Below, piece by piece: positions 56,224 to 64,000 of a DNA stretch of 64,000 nt. The stretch lies in the NCBI GenBank assembly GCA_022702705.1, contig CM040425.1:4340001-4404000 (forward strand), read 5' to 3'. The notes beneath the pieces were generated by a model. It ran no database searches. It was given only the letters and a program-made list of their open reading frames with translations, and was not told the origin of the DNA. The translations under genes were made by a program, and so were the position numbers. Positions within the stretch are counted from its first letter, which is position 1, and the number at the start of each line of letters is the position of its first letter. The stretch is from Papilionanthe hookeriana x Papilionanthe teres (taxonomy: Eukaryota > Streptophyta > Magnoliopsida > Asparagales > Orchidaceae).

Positions 56224-57376
56224 CTAATCATCCTCAGTCGCCTCCTCGTCGTCAGAAGAATCATCATGAATAGGACTTCTGGGGTTGATCCTTGGGGTGA
56301 ATTTAGGACATGTAGGATATTCAATATTCCTATCACCCTTCAAAAATTTTACCAATGCTTCGTTATACTCCCCATCATAGTCACTCTTCCTCTGTATATA
56401 GTCTGATACATGATCAATTTTGTTATTCGTCTTATCTACTCTGCATTACATCAAGAATATATCACTTTTATGCTCCAAATATCTCTGACAAACAGTGTTC
56501 CACACATCAGTTGGAGGCTCAGATGTAGAAGTAGATGGCCTAGAAGCAGAAGTAGAAGGCACAAAAGAAGGATATGCTCCAGTACTTTGACTCTGAGTCT
56601 TCCCATAAATATCAACATGAGATTTCCCTATCAGCTTTAGCGGATTAAGCTGCTCTTCATAATTAGAATAAGAAACATTAGATTCTTGCAAATCAAGAAA
56701 ATGAGAGCTGGAAAGCCTAAACCAGAAATAACACTTCCTCTAGCATAAGTGTTTATCGCATCATAAATAATGGCTCCCACATCATTTTGGCTTCATTTCT
56801 CGAATGCAGTAGTTCAGAATAACTCTCTCTTTCGTCACCTCACTTAAGTGGTTTGACAGAAAGAGAAGAGCGGAAATAAAATAATGTCAGGCTTTAGAAG
56901 TAGCATTAAGCATCAAAGAAGAGAAATTTATCCTTTTATTATTTCTTATTTTCCAGGCTCCTCCTTCATCAGTCAAATAAGCAAGAATCTCATCGAGTTC
57001 TCCCTCAGAAGGAGCAAAAATATCATAAAAATAGTTGATCACTGGAGGCAGGCCATAAAACATGTTGATCACTTCCGGAGTGAATTCAACTGTTGTCCCC
57101 CTCAAATAAACTTCAAAATCGGTCGTTTCGGGAAAATTTGCATAGAACTCCCGAACTAAAGAAATAACCACTACTGTAGAAAAATAGCAGAACTACTCCC
57201 ACTGTCTGGTAGAAAATAATATGCTTGATCGATCCATCGGGATGATAAAAACTTCATTCTACTATGAACTTGCGAACAGTAGAAAATTCGTTGTAACAAA
57301 CTTGTGCACTCGCACTAGCAAACCTAGTTTGATCAAATTTGCTGTGCTCCTTACCCCGCTTTGATTTAGATGCCAT
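56224..57376 (-). pseudogene. D ORF1 (plant transposon-protein domain)
   Basis: ATG at 57376 gives MASKSKRGKEHSKFDQTRF. The domain core is the clearest in the window: SLVREFYANFPETTDFEVYL, TTVEFTPEVINMFYGLPPVI, EGELDEILAYLTDEGGAWKI, then INFSSLMLNATSKA and a shifted HYFISA-type continuation. A Ser/Thr-rich linker (VPSTSASRPSTSTSEPPTDV) precedes an acidic end (SSDDEEATEDD, stop 56224-56226). At least three frameshifts break it. The domain layout is the same as B ORF1. Function unknown; the position corresponds to the env-like slot of Athila elements. Confidence 0.75.
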
Positions 57377-58214
57377 TCCAAAAATTTTCAAATAATTCCA
57401 AATAAATCTTAAGAAATATAAAATCACACTAAATAAAAGCTCTCCTCACTAAATCAAACTTAAATCCATGTATTTTCCTCCCAAAAATCAAATTTTTTCT
57501 TCCAAAATTTTGGCACTATGCATAAGTAGAAAAATCCATGGTGAAAATAAAATTAAAACGTAGATCTAACCTCGAGAAGTTGAAATCTGAAGTTAATACA
57601 CGTCGAAATTTTTCAAATCTTGCTCAAAATGGAACCCTAGATCTGATTTTCGCAAAAATGGAGGAAGAAGATGAAGCTTAGGCGTGAAAATGGCATTGGC
57701 TCGATTTTAAAGGCTGAAATTTAGTCCAGGTGAACCGCGCATAGGTGCCAGATCGGCGCCTAGGCGCCAGAATAATCAAACATTCCAATTATTTTTTAGA
57801 TTTTTTATATTTTGTAATTTAAGGGATTTTAACATTTGTAAGCCTAAAATCAACTGTTAATCTTCATCAAATATCTTCCAGAAAATAATATTCAAAAAAT
57901 CCAAAAGGTTCCAAATTTAAAGCTAACATTCAAAATATCTAAACAATCCAAACTTTACTTCATTTCATTTCATTCCAGATCTTCAAGATAAGGCTCAAAA
58001 AATACAGAAAATATACAACAACATTTTCTCACATCACACAAACACATAAAACACTCATAAACAATTCCACAAAAAACGATTTCAAATCATAACACACTTA
58101 ACAATCACATTCAATCTCTCCACCTATTTCTCCTTAATTTCATGGATTCACATCATAACCTTCATTAGTCCCACAAGGTAATTCACTACGAACAAAGGAA
58201 TAGAAGAAAGGGAC
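57377..58214 (-). promoter_or_regulatory. Spacer before D ORF1 with GC palindrome
   Basis: Non-coding. A perfect GGCGCCTAGGCGCC is at 57755-57768, with ATAGGTGCCAGATC beside it. TTTAAAATCGAG on the coding strand follows at about 57700. This is the same arrangement as upstream of B ORF1. Confidence 0.5.
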
Positions 58215-58526
58215 TTAAAGAAATTCCAAGACCGTCTTTTTATCAATCCAATTATTCTTAGCGTACAATGTTACCTGATAATCTTCAAAGCATGCCAAAT
58301 GATCTGATTGAACTTTCATTTGCCATTCAATGTGCTCAATTTGGTGGTACATCTCATGCAATCTCCCTCCAACTAGAATTAACTCTTCTTCAATCTTCTC
58401 ATGGCGATTGCATAACTTCTCCAGAGTCATGGCTTGATAGCCATTAAAATAAGTTTGTGAATCCTTGTGTGCAAACTTCTCTTTCCCATTAATTCCAATG
58501 TTAAATCTCTCCATGGAAGCAATCAA
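58215..58526 (-). CDS. D small accessory ORF (coiled coil), apparently intact
   Basis: 103 codons from the ATG at 58526; a second ATG at 58514 (MERFNIG) is equally possible. The protein has QTYFNGYQAMTLEKLCNRHE, then KIEEELILVGGRLHEMYHQI and EHIEWQMKVQSDHLACFEDY. The spacing of hydrophobic residues suggests a coiled coil. It aligns with B 20229-20600 and with the C-terminal part of G ORF2. It lies between pol and ORF1, preceded by a GC module and TTTAAAT. It is one of very few open frames left in D. Not recognised as a known family. Confidence 0.5.
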   Translation of the reverse strand: MIASMERFNIGINGKEKFAHKDSQTYFNGYQAMTLEKLCNRHEKIEEELILVGGRLHEMYHQIEHIEWQMKVQSDHLACFEDYQVTLYAKNNWIDKKTVLEFL

Positions 58527-58602
58527 AACAATTTCTTTTCTCTAAAGGAATATTTCAGTCAAAAATTTTGATGGCTTGAAGGTTTAGGAAGAAGGTATGG
58601 TG

Positions 58603-58750
58603 GTTTAAATGGATTAGAATGTGTTAAAACTGCTTTGGGGTGATTTTTCTACGATCCAGAAACTGTGGCGCCTAGGCTCCAATTTGGGCACTTAGGCGCC
58701 AGGATCACAGGTATCTAGCGCTTAGGAGCCAGATCTGGCGCCTAGGCGCC
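58603..58750 (-). promoter_or_regulatory. GC modules and TATA-like site before D small ORF
   Basis: GGCGCCTAGGCGCC (58737-58750) is joined by GCGCTTAGGAGCC and GGGCACTTAGGCGCC at 58686-58730. TTTAAAT on the coding strand is at 58603-58610, about 80 bases before the start codon. The order matches element B at 20664-20824. Confidence 0.5.
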
Positions 58751-58895
58751 AGAATCCTGAAAATCATAGGTTCGCCATTTGTCCAACACTCATAAGTTCC
58801 ATACTCAATTAAGGTTTAAAAAGGTAGATCGAAGGTATGTAACTAAGTGTAGTCACATACAACACACAATCAAACACGAAATAAAATCATAATAT

Positions 58896-58940
58896 GGGTT
58901 GCCTCTCATAAAGCTCTTGGTTTGACGTCATCAGCCCGAC
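58896..58940 (-). other. Conserved post-pol motif of D
   Basis: The coding strand runs from GTCGGGCTGATGACG to GAGAGGCAACCC, the counterpart of the motifs in B and G. Confidence 0.62.
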
Positions 58941-59004
58941 ATAAACAACATATTACTGCAAGTGCGTTAAAAATAGCACATCTTTAAAAGATGGCACGCT
59001 TTCT

Positions 59005-60250
59005 TCATAATAAGGCTTCAATCTTAATTACTGAATCAGTTATTAAATCTTTAATGTCCATAGCTCCATAATGGTAAACTTTCTCAAACACATACGGGCC
59101 TATCCATTTGGATTTTAATTTTCCTGGAAACAATTTTAATCTTGAATTGTATAATAAAACTTGTTGTCCAGGCTCAAAATTCTTTTTTAATATTCTTTTA
59201 TCGTGCATAATCTTCATTTTCTCTTTATAAATTAAAGAACTTTCATAAGAATCATTTCTCATCTCAACCAGTTCATTTAATTGTAATAATCTTTTATCTG
59301 CAACATCTCTTAAATTATAATTAAACTCTTTAATTGTTTAATAAGCTTTATGTTCCAGTTCAACAGGCAAATGACATGGTTTTCCATAAATGAGCCTATA
59401 AAATGACATTCCAATAAGAGTTTTATAAGCAGTCCTATAAGCCCATAATGCATCATCAAGTCTATCAGCCAATTAGTTTGCTTTGGATTAACCATTTTTT
59501 CTAAAATTCTTTTAATCTCCCGATTGATATTTCCGCTAATCCACTAATTTGGGGATGATAGGCTGTTGAAATTTTATGCTTGATTCCAAATTTGCTCAAT
59601 AATCTCTGAATCAAAAAATTCTTAAAGTGACTTCCCCCATCCGTGATGATTATCCGTGGCATTCCAAATCTAGTGAAAATATTTTTAGTTAAAAATTTTT
59701 CCACACTTTTAGCATCACATTGAGGTAAAGCAATTGCTTCAATCCATTTCGAAACATAATCAACTGCTAATAAAGTATACATTTTTCTGAAAAAAAAGCA
59801 CAAACGGTCCCATGAAATCTAAACCCCAGACATCAAAAATTTCCACTTCCATAGTGAAATTTAGCGGCATTTCGTTTCTTCTAGAAATATTGCCTATGTG
59901 TTTACATCGATCACAGAATTTAAAAAAATTGTTAACATCCATGAATAATGTAGGCTAATAAAATCCAGATTGTAAAATTTTGAAAGCAGTTTTACCAATT
60001 CCAAAATTTCCACCAAATTCAGAGTTGTGGCATTTTTGAATAATCTCATAAGTTTCTTCATAAGGAACACATCTTCATATAATAGAATCCTTACATTGTT
60101 TAAAAAGATAAGGATTATCCCAAAATTAAAATTTAACATCATGTAAGAATTTCTTTTTTTGATACTGATCTAATCCATACGGCACAATGCTACTAGCTAA
60201 ATAATTAACTATATCAGCATATCGTGGGATTAATCCAGCAGAAACAATAT
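59005..60250 (-). pseudogene. D pol: integrase (broken)
   Basis: The core frame (59501-59803) reads VDYVSKWIEAIALPQCDAKS, then GMPRIIITDGGSHFKNFLIQ and ISTAYHPQISGLAEI. The first Asp is in the GLDFMGPF block at 59800-59840, and the zinc region (CDRCKHIGNISRRNEMP) precedes it. The C-terminal part (59005-59262) keeps GKLKSKWIGPYVFEKVYHYG. Four or more shifts separate these pieces. Confidence 0.82.
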
Positions 60251-60997
60251 AAAGTTGTTCACAGGAAAATATTCATTTATTTCTCCCTTATCATTCATTT
60301 CATTATTTTCAATTCTAGATAAATGATTAACAATTAAATTATCAGACCCTTTTCTATCGACTATTTGAAAGCCCATTCTTACAACAGAAGAATCCTTCTA
60401 ATCAATCTTGGTTTAGTTTCTTTTTTAGTCATTAGATATTTAATAGCAGAGTGATCTGTATGCACTATACATTTATTCCCAAGTAAATATGATCGAAATT
60501 TATTAAAAGCATATAATTTGGCCAATAGCTCTTTCTCGGCAGTAGTGTAATTAATTTGAGCTTCATTTTTTACTGGCATAATATATAACTTTAAACATCT
60601 TATACTGTTGTCCTAAAGTGGCCCCAATAGCATAATCACTTGCATCACATATAATTCAAATGGTTTTTCCCAGTTAGGTGCAATTATGATTGGTGCAGTA
60701 ATTAATTTCTCTTTTAACAAATTAAAGGCTTTTAGGTAAATTTCATCAAATTCGAATTCAGTATCTTTTTTTAAAAGATGGCATAGAGGTTGTGTAATCT
60801 TGGAAAAGTCTTTAATATATCTCCTATAAAATCCAGCATGTCCAAGAAAACTTCTAATACTAGTAACCGAAGTTGGGGGTTGTAATCCAGCAATAACTTA
60901 AATTTTTACTTGATCAACTTCCATACCATTTTTAGAAACCTTATGACCTAGTACAATTCCTTCTGTGACCATATATTTGGGCACTTCTCCCAGTTCA
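60251..60997 (-). pseudogene. D pol: RNase H and end of RT
   Basis: 60379-60579 reads NYTTAEKELLAKLYAFNKFR, then VHTDHSAIKYLMTKKETKPR, the RNase H D-H block. The connection domain (SFLGHAGFYRRYIKDFSKI-type) is at 60780-60860. It stops at 60998, where the RT palm region is missing. Confidence 0.78.
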
Positions 60998-61042
60998 GAA
61001 CTAACATTGTTTCTTAACACTGTCAAGAAACAAAGTTAGTTC
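60998..61042. repeat. Fold-back filler at the RT deletion of D
   Basis: GAACTAACATTGTTTCTT (60998-61015) and its near-perfect reverse complement (61025-61042, one mismatch) are separated by nine bases. The left arm is the normal RT sequence (compare AGAACTAAGTTTGTTTCTT in B near 23268); the right arm is an inverted copy at the breakpoint. About 1.15 kb present in B (roughly 23270-24430), including the FMDD active site, is absent here. Confidence 0.8.
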
Positions 61043-61760
61043 CGATCTATTAATCCCCTATTATCCTAGGAAGACCTATAATAGGAATCTCTTTATCTTC
61101 TTCCATATCCAGAATTATAAAGTCAACAGGGAAAATAAATTTATCCACCTTTACCAAAACATCTTCTATTACTCCTCTGGAGTGAGTAATAGATCGGTCT
61201 GCTAATTACAAGGTTACAGTTGTAGGAGAATTTTCTCCTAGATCCAATCTCTTATAGATGGATAAAGGCGTGAGATTAATACTCACTCCTAAATCACATA
61301 AGGCTTTTCCTTGAAATCTATCTCCTATAGCACAAGGTATTGTAAAACTTCCAGGATCTTTTAGTTTTTGTGGAAGTTTTTTCTGAATAATTGCACTGCA
61401 TCCTTCACTTAGTGCTACAGTTTAAAAAGTTTCAAATTTTCTTTTCTTGTTAATAATGTATTTCATATACTTTGCATACTTAAGCATTTGTTCTAGAGCT
61501 TCAGTGAATGGGATATTAATAGTAAGCTTTTTGAATACCTCAAAAAATTTAAAAAATTGTTGATCCAGTTTTTGATGCATAAGTCGTTGTGGAAATGGAG
61601 GTGGAAATTTTTTATATTCATCTTGAGTTGGCAGTTGTTTCTCTGTTTCAGGTAGTTGTTTTTTAGGTTTCTCAACTTCTGCCACTTCAGTTTCTTTCTG
61701 AATCTTACTCACTTTTCCATCACTTAGTTCTTTTCCACTTCTAAGTAACACGACTTTAAA
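61043..61760 (-). pseudogene. D pol: protease (broken)
   Basis: The active site reads CDLGVSINLTP, with valine for the usual alanine of DLGAS. The upstream block INIPFTEALEQMLKYAKYMK and a charged linker (KEKTEVAEVEKPKKQL-like) are in the frame 61422-61751. The ILGRP motif near 61070 is the last protease element before the deletion junction. Confidence 0.75.
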
Positions 61761-63066
61761 TTGCTCAGGATCTTTTCCATTTTCTCTTGTTTTTAATTCA
61801 ACAGTGCTAGGTAGTGTTCCTTATGGTCTACTATTTATAGCATTTGCAATTTGCCCCATTTGATTTTCAATATTTCTTATCGCAACATTTTTAATTTGCA
61901 ATTGACACCCCATTTGTAAAATTTATTCTTCTATCGACAATTTCTTTACTTTTAATTGTTGATTATTAAAGCCAGAAGGATAAGAAGGTTGATAATTAGA
62001 TATATTTTGATTATTCCAATTTCCAGTTGTGATTGGTTTGTTGTTACCCCATTGAGGATTTGCATTATTCCAATTAAAATTAGGGTGATTCTTTCAACCT
62101 GGATTATAATAATTAGAATATGGGTTATTAGTTTTGCTAACAATAGCTTGCAATGTTTCTAAAATTTGATATTCATCATCATTTCCTGAATTATCATTTA
62201 ATTGTGATAAATGAGACACGTTATCCAATTTCTTTGATATAGCAGCCACTTAAGAAACTAAAATTGAAAAGGCTTCATTTTATTGAATACTAGCCACTCT
62301 TTCAGGATTGATCCTATCAGAAGGCCATTGGAAATTATTAGTTGTCATTTCTTCAATTAAATAATAAGCTTCATCAAATGATTTAGACATTAAAGAACCA
62401 CCACCAACAGCATTAATAGATTTAAGAGAAAAAGGAGTGATGTGGCCATTTTCTAAGAAGTTCTTTGAATCGTTCCCATACTTCATAAATAGCTTCCCCA
62501 TCAAGTTGAGTAAATGAAGATATATCATTTCTAAGTTTTGCAGTTTTCGATGGCGGAAAATATTTAGCTAAAAATTTATGAGTCATTTCTCCTCAAGTTG
62601 TAATAGATCCTGTTGCTAATGAATTTAACCAAATCTTAGCCTTATCCCTTAAAGAAAAAGGAAAAAGCCTAAGTCTAATAGCAGCATCAGAAACACGATC
62701 ACATTTAAAGGGGATACAAAGTATTAGAAAACTAGCAAGGTGTAAATTAGGATCTTCAGCAGGAGAACCTCCAAACTAATTATTTTGAACCATTTGTATA
62801 ATTGCAGGATTTAATTCAAAAGAATTTGCAGCTACAACAGGTAATTGAATGCTTAGATGAATTTCATCAGCTGTAGGGTTAGCATATTCTCTTAAAGGTC
62901 TTTGTTGATTTTGATTTTCATTTTTAATATTTTGATCAATATTATTTTGAGGTATATTAGCCATTTCTTGCAAATTACGAAATCTATTCTCCTTTCTAAT
63001 TTTTCTTATAGTACGCTCTAATTCAAAATTATAAGGTATTAATCCTTCAGTTTCTGAACTTCGCAT
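61761..63066 (-). pseudogene. D gag (broken)
   Basis: ATG at 63066 gives MRSSETEGLIPYNFELERTI. The capsid-like part includes TADEIHLSIQLPVVAANSFE. Beyond 62776 the frame is lost until 62280-62528 (YYLIEEMTTNNFQWPSDRIN). A short deletion near 62420-62440 removes the segment that in A and E reads LVRSLRSIIDAAAG. The N/W-rich C-terminal part is at 61960-62110 in another frame. Confidence 0.8.
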
Positions 63067-63118
63067 AAAAATATGAGAAGGATATTTAATTTATTTAAAT
63101 ATATATCTTTGTTTGTTT

Positions 63119-63128
<10 letters not shown>

Positions 63129-63181
<53 letters not shown>
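63129..63181. repeat. (TA)n microsatellite
   Basis: About 53 bases of TA between the leader of D and the LINE. It hides the exact junction. Confidence 0.95.
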
Positions 63182-63184
<3 letters not shown>

Positions 63185-64000
63185 AAATGGCTGAGAGGGA
63201 GGTGAGAGATGCTCTGCTAGGGTTTCCATGGCGGCTGTGAGGGTAAGTGTTTCCTCTGGTGTTTCTCGTGGTGGTTTCTTTCTGGTTTTGCTTTGGTTTG
63301 GTGTTTGTTTGGCCTTTTTGGTGCTTTTGGAGTTTCCCGGGTTACTTGCTTTTCAAATTTTTCTGAAGTGTCTACTGTTCCATTGGTTCTCTGTTCTTTT
63401 GCTGGTTTCACTAGCCGTCAACTCCCATTCTAGGTTTCCTGGCTGTGTCTGCTGGCTGGACAGATATTCTAGTTCTCAGTCTGAATTTTGTTCTGGTGGC
63501 TTGCTCTCTCAGCTATGGCTGATACTCCTGCTAGTCGTTTCCCCATTGATTTCAGCACTAATGTAAGTTGGACAAAGGCCACTTATGCTGGAGTGGTGGG
63601 GAAGGGGCAGGCTCCTCATAAAAATTTTGATCATCTGGTTTTTCCCCAGTCAATGCATGACACTGCAGCTGGTTTGGGTCAGTCCCCTTTCATCAGACCT
63701 GTAGGCAGTAGAGATGGCCATCCTGCAGTGCTGTTTTCTAAACAGGATATGAAATGCCTTAATGATGCTATTAAATATTGCCTCATTGGAAAATTCCAAC
63801 TTGGCCATCCTAAAATGGAGTTTGTGAGAAAATACTTTGATGATCTTGGCTTAGTAGGAAGCTGGAAATTGGGCTTATTAGATGGAAGGCATTTGCTCAT
63901 CGGGCTATCTAATGAGGAAGACTATGCTAAAATATTTAGAAAACAATCAATTATTATTGCTGGGGTTACTATGAAGGTACTAAAGTGGACACCTGACTTT
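63182..64000 (+). mobile_element. L1-type LINE, 5' end
   Basis: A 5' UTR of about 330 bases (GAGAGGGAGGTGAGAGATGC onward, T-rich and GC-richer than its surroundings) leads to ORF1 at 63515, which runs off the window. With a 5' UTR and open ORF1, this copy may be full length. It sits where the PBS and 5' LTR of D should be, so it either inserted into D's leader or replaced it. Confidence 0.8.
63515..64000 (+). CDS. LINE ORF1, DUF4283-type RNA-binding protein, partial
   Basis: 162 codons without a stop, from MADTPASRFPIDFSTNVSW, then TKATYAGVVGKG, to the edge at VLKWTPDF. The DUF4283 core is diagnostic: CLIGKFQLGHPKMEFVRKYF, then LGLVGSWKLGLLDGRHLLIG, then EDYAKIFRKQSIIIAGVTMK and VLKWTPDF. 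In plant L1 elements this domain is followed by a CCHC zinc knuckle, and the protein binds element RNA; the knuckle would lie beyond the window. The start was chosen because the ATG opens the only frame that carries the domain and the upstream frame (63228-63566) is out of phase. The frame looks undamaged, unlike everything else here. Confidence 0.88.
   Translation, partial: MADTPASRFPIDFSTNVSWTKATYAGVVGKGQAPHKNFDHLVFPQSMHDTAAGLGQSPFIRPVGSRDGHPAVLFSKQDMKCLNDAIKYCLIGKFQLGHPKMEFVRKYFDDLGLVGSWKLGLLDGRHLLIGLSNEEDYAKIFRKQSIIIAGVTMKVLKWTPDF

Larger units (their letters stand above)
53300..63181 (-). mobile_element. Athila-like element D, 3' and internal part
   Basis: 3' LTR (53300-54942), PPT, ORF1, small ORF, pol remnants and gag in the order of element B. 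It inserted into the gag of G; ATAAT at 53295-53299 is the candidate target-site duplication. The 5' LTR and PBS are not in the window: a (TA)n tract and a LINE lie where the leader should continue. RT N-terminal and palm regions are deleted, so D is defective. Its LTR is most like B's but its PPT differs (AAGTTAGGGGGAAT). Confidence 0.88.

Noticed and set aside
63228..63566. Plus-strand frame of 112 codons with hydrophobic content, like a membrane protein
   Set aside because: It is out of phase with the LINE ORF1 that overlaps it and is T-rich 5' UTR; the hydrophobic residues follow from TTT/CTT/GTT codons.

Overview
This window is plant nuclear DNA, AT-rich and almost entirely transposable elements; I find no host gene, rRNA, tRNA or CRISPR array. 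Most of it is one lineage of LTR retrotransposon: Ty3/gypsy, Athila-like. The evidence is primer-binding sites that copy the 3' end of tRNA-Asp, gag-pol order PR-RT-RNaseH-INT, an FMDDFSV-type RT active site, and extra ORFs between pol and the 3' LTR carrying the 'putative plant transposon protein' domain (VREFYAN motif). Together with a DUF4283-type LINE at the right edge, this suggests an angiosperm, probably a eudicot, and a heterochromatic or pericentromeric location. The species cannot be read from the sequence.

Layout. (1) 1-4633: minus-strand element A (gag, protease, start of RT, 5' LTR), cut by the left edge. (2) 4634-9458: older DNA with a 3' stub of an RTE-type LINE, a decayed and duplicated Athila-like 3' UTR, and gag-like fragments of another retrotransposon family. 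(3) 9459-53299: one minus-strand element, G, split by five insertions. Four have target-site duplications (TSDs) readable on both sides: S1, an LTR-only insertion (9935-11728, AGTAC); B, a complete 13.4-kb element (15020-28467, CTCCC); E, a plus-strand element (30777-46527, CGCCT); and S2, a solo LTR (47482-49243, CAAGT/CAAAT). The fifth, D, starts at 53300 and its far end is outside the window. (4) E's 5' LTR is itself split by N, a 7.29-kb insertion (31489-38775, TSD GTGAG, ends TGT...ACA) with no recognisable gene. (5) 53300-63181: minus-strand element D. (6) 63182-64000: 5' UTR and open ORF1 of a plus-strand L1-type LINE. Removing the four TSD-bounded inserts leaves about 11 kb of G that reads continuously as 3' LTR, two accessory ORFs, pol and part of gag.

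Shared architecture: 5' LTR, tRNA-Asp PBS, gag-pol, a conserved post-pol motif, a GC-rich GGCGCC module, an accessory ORF, another GGCGCC module, the ORF1 domain protein, a 3' UTR with a second polypurine tract and a purine-loop stem, the PPT, and the 3' LTR. Every gag-pol copy is broken. E has lost protease, RT, RNase H and integrase but keeps an unbroken 341-codon ORF. D has lost the RT catalytic core and carries a fold-back filler at the deletion. The strongest candidates for something undescribed are the GGCGCC modules repeated in U3 and before each accessory ORF, the second PPT, the stem with a purine loop, the pol-less element E with its chimeric ORF, and insertion N.
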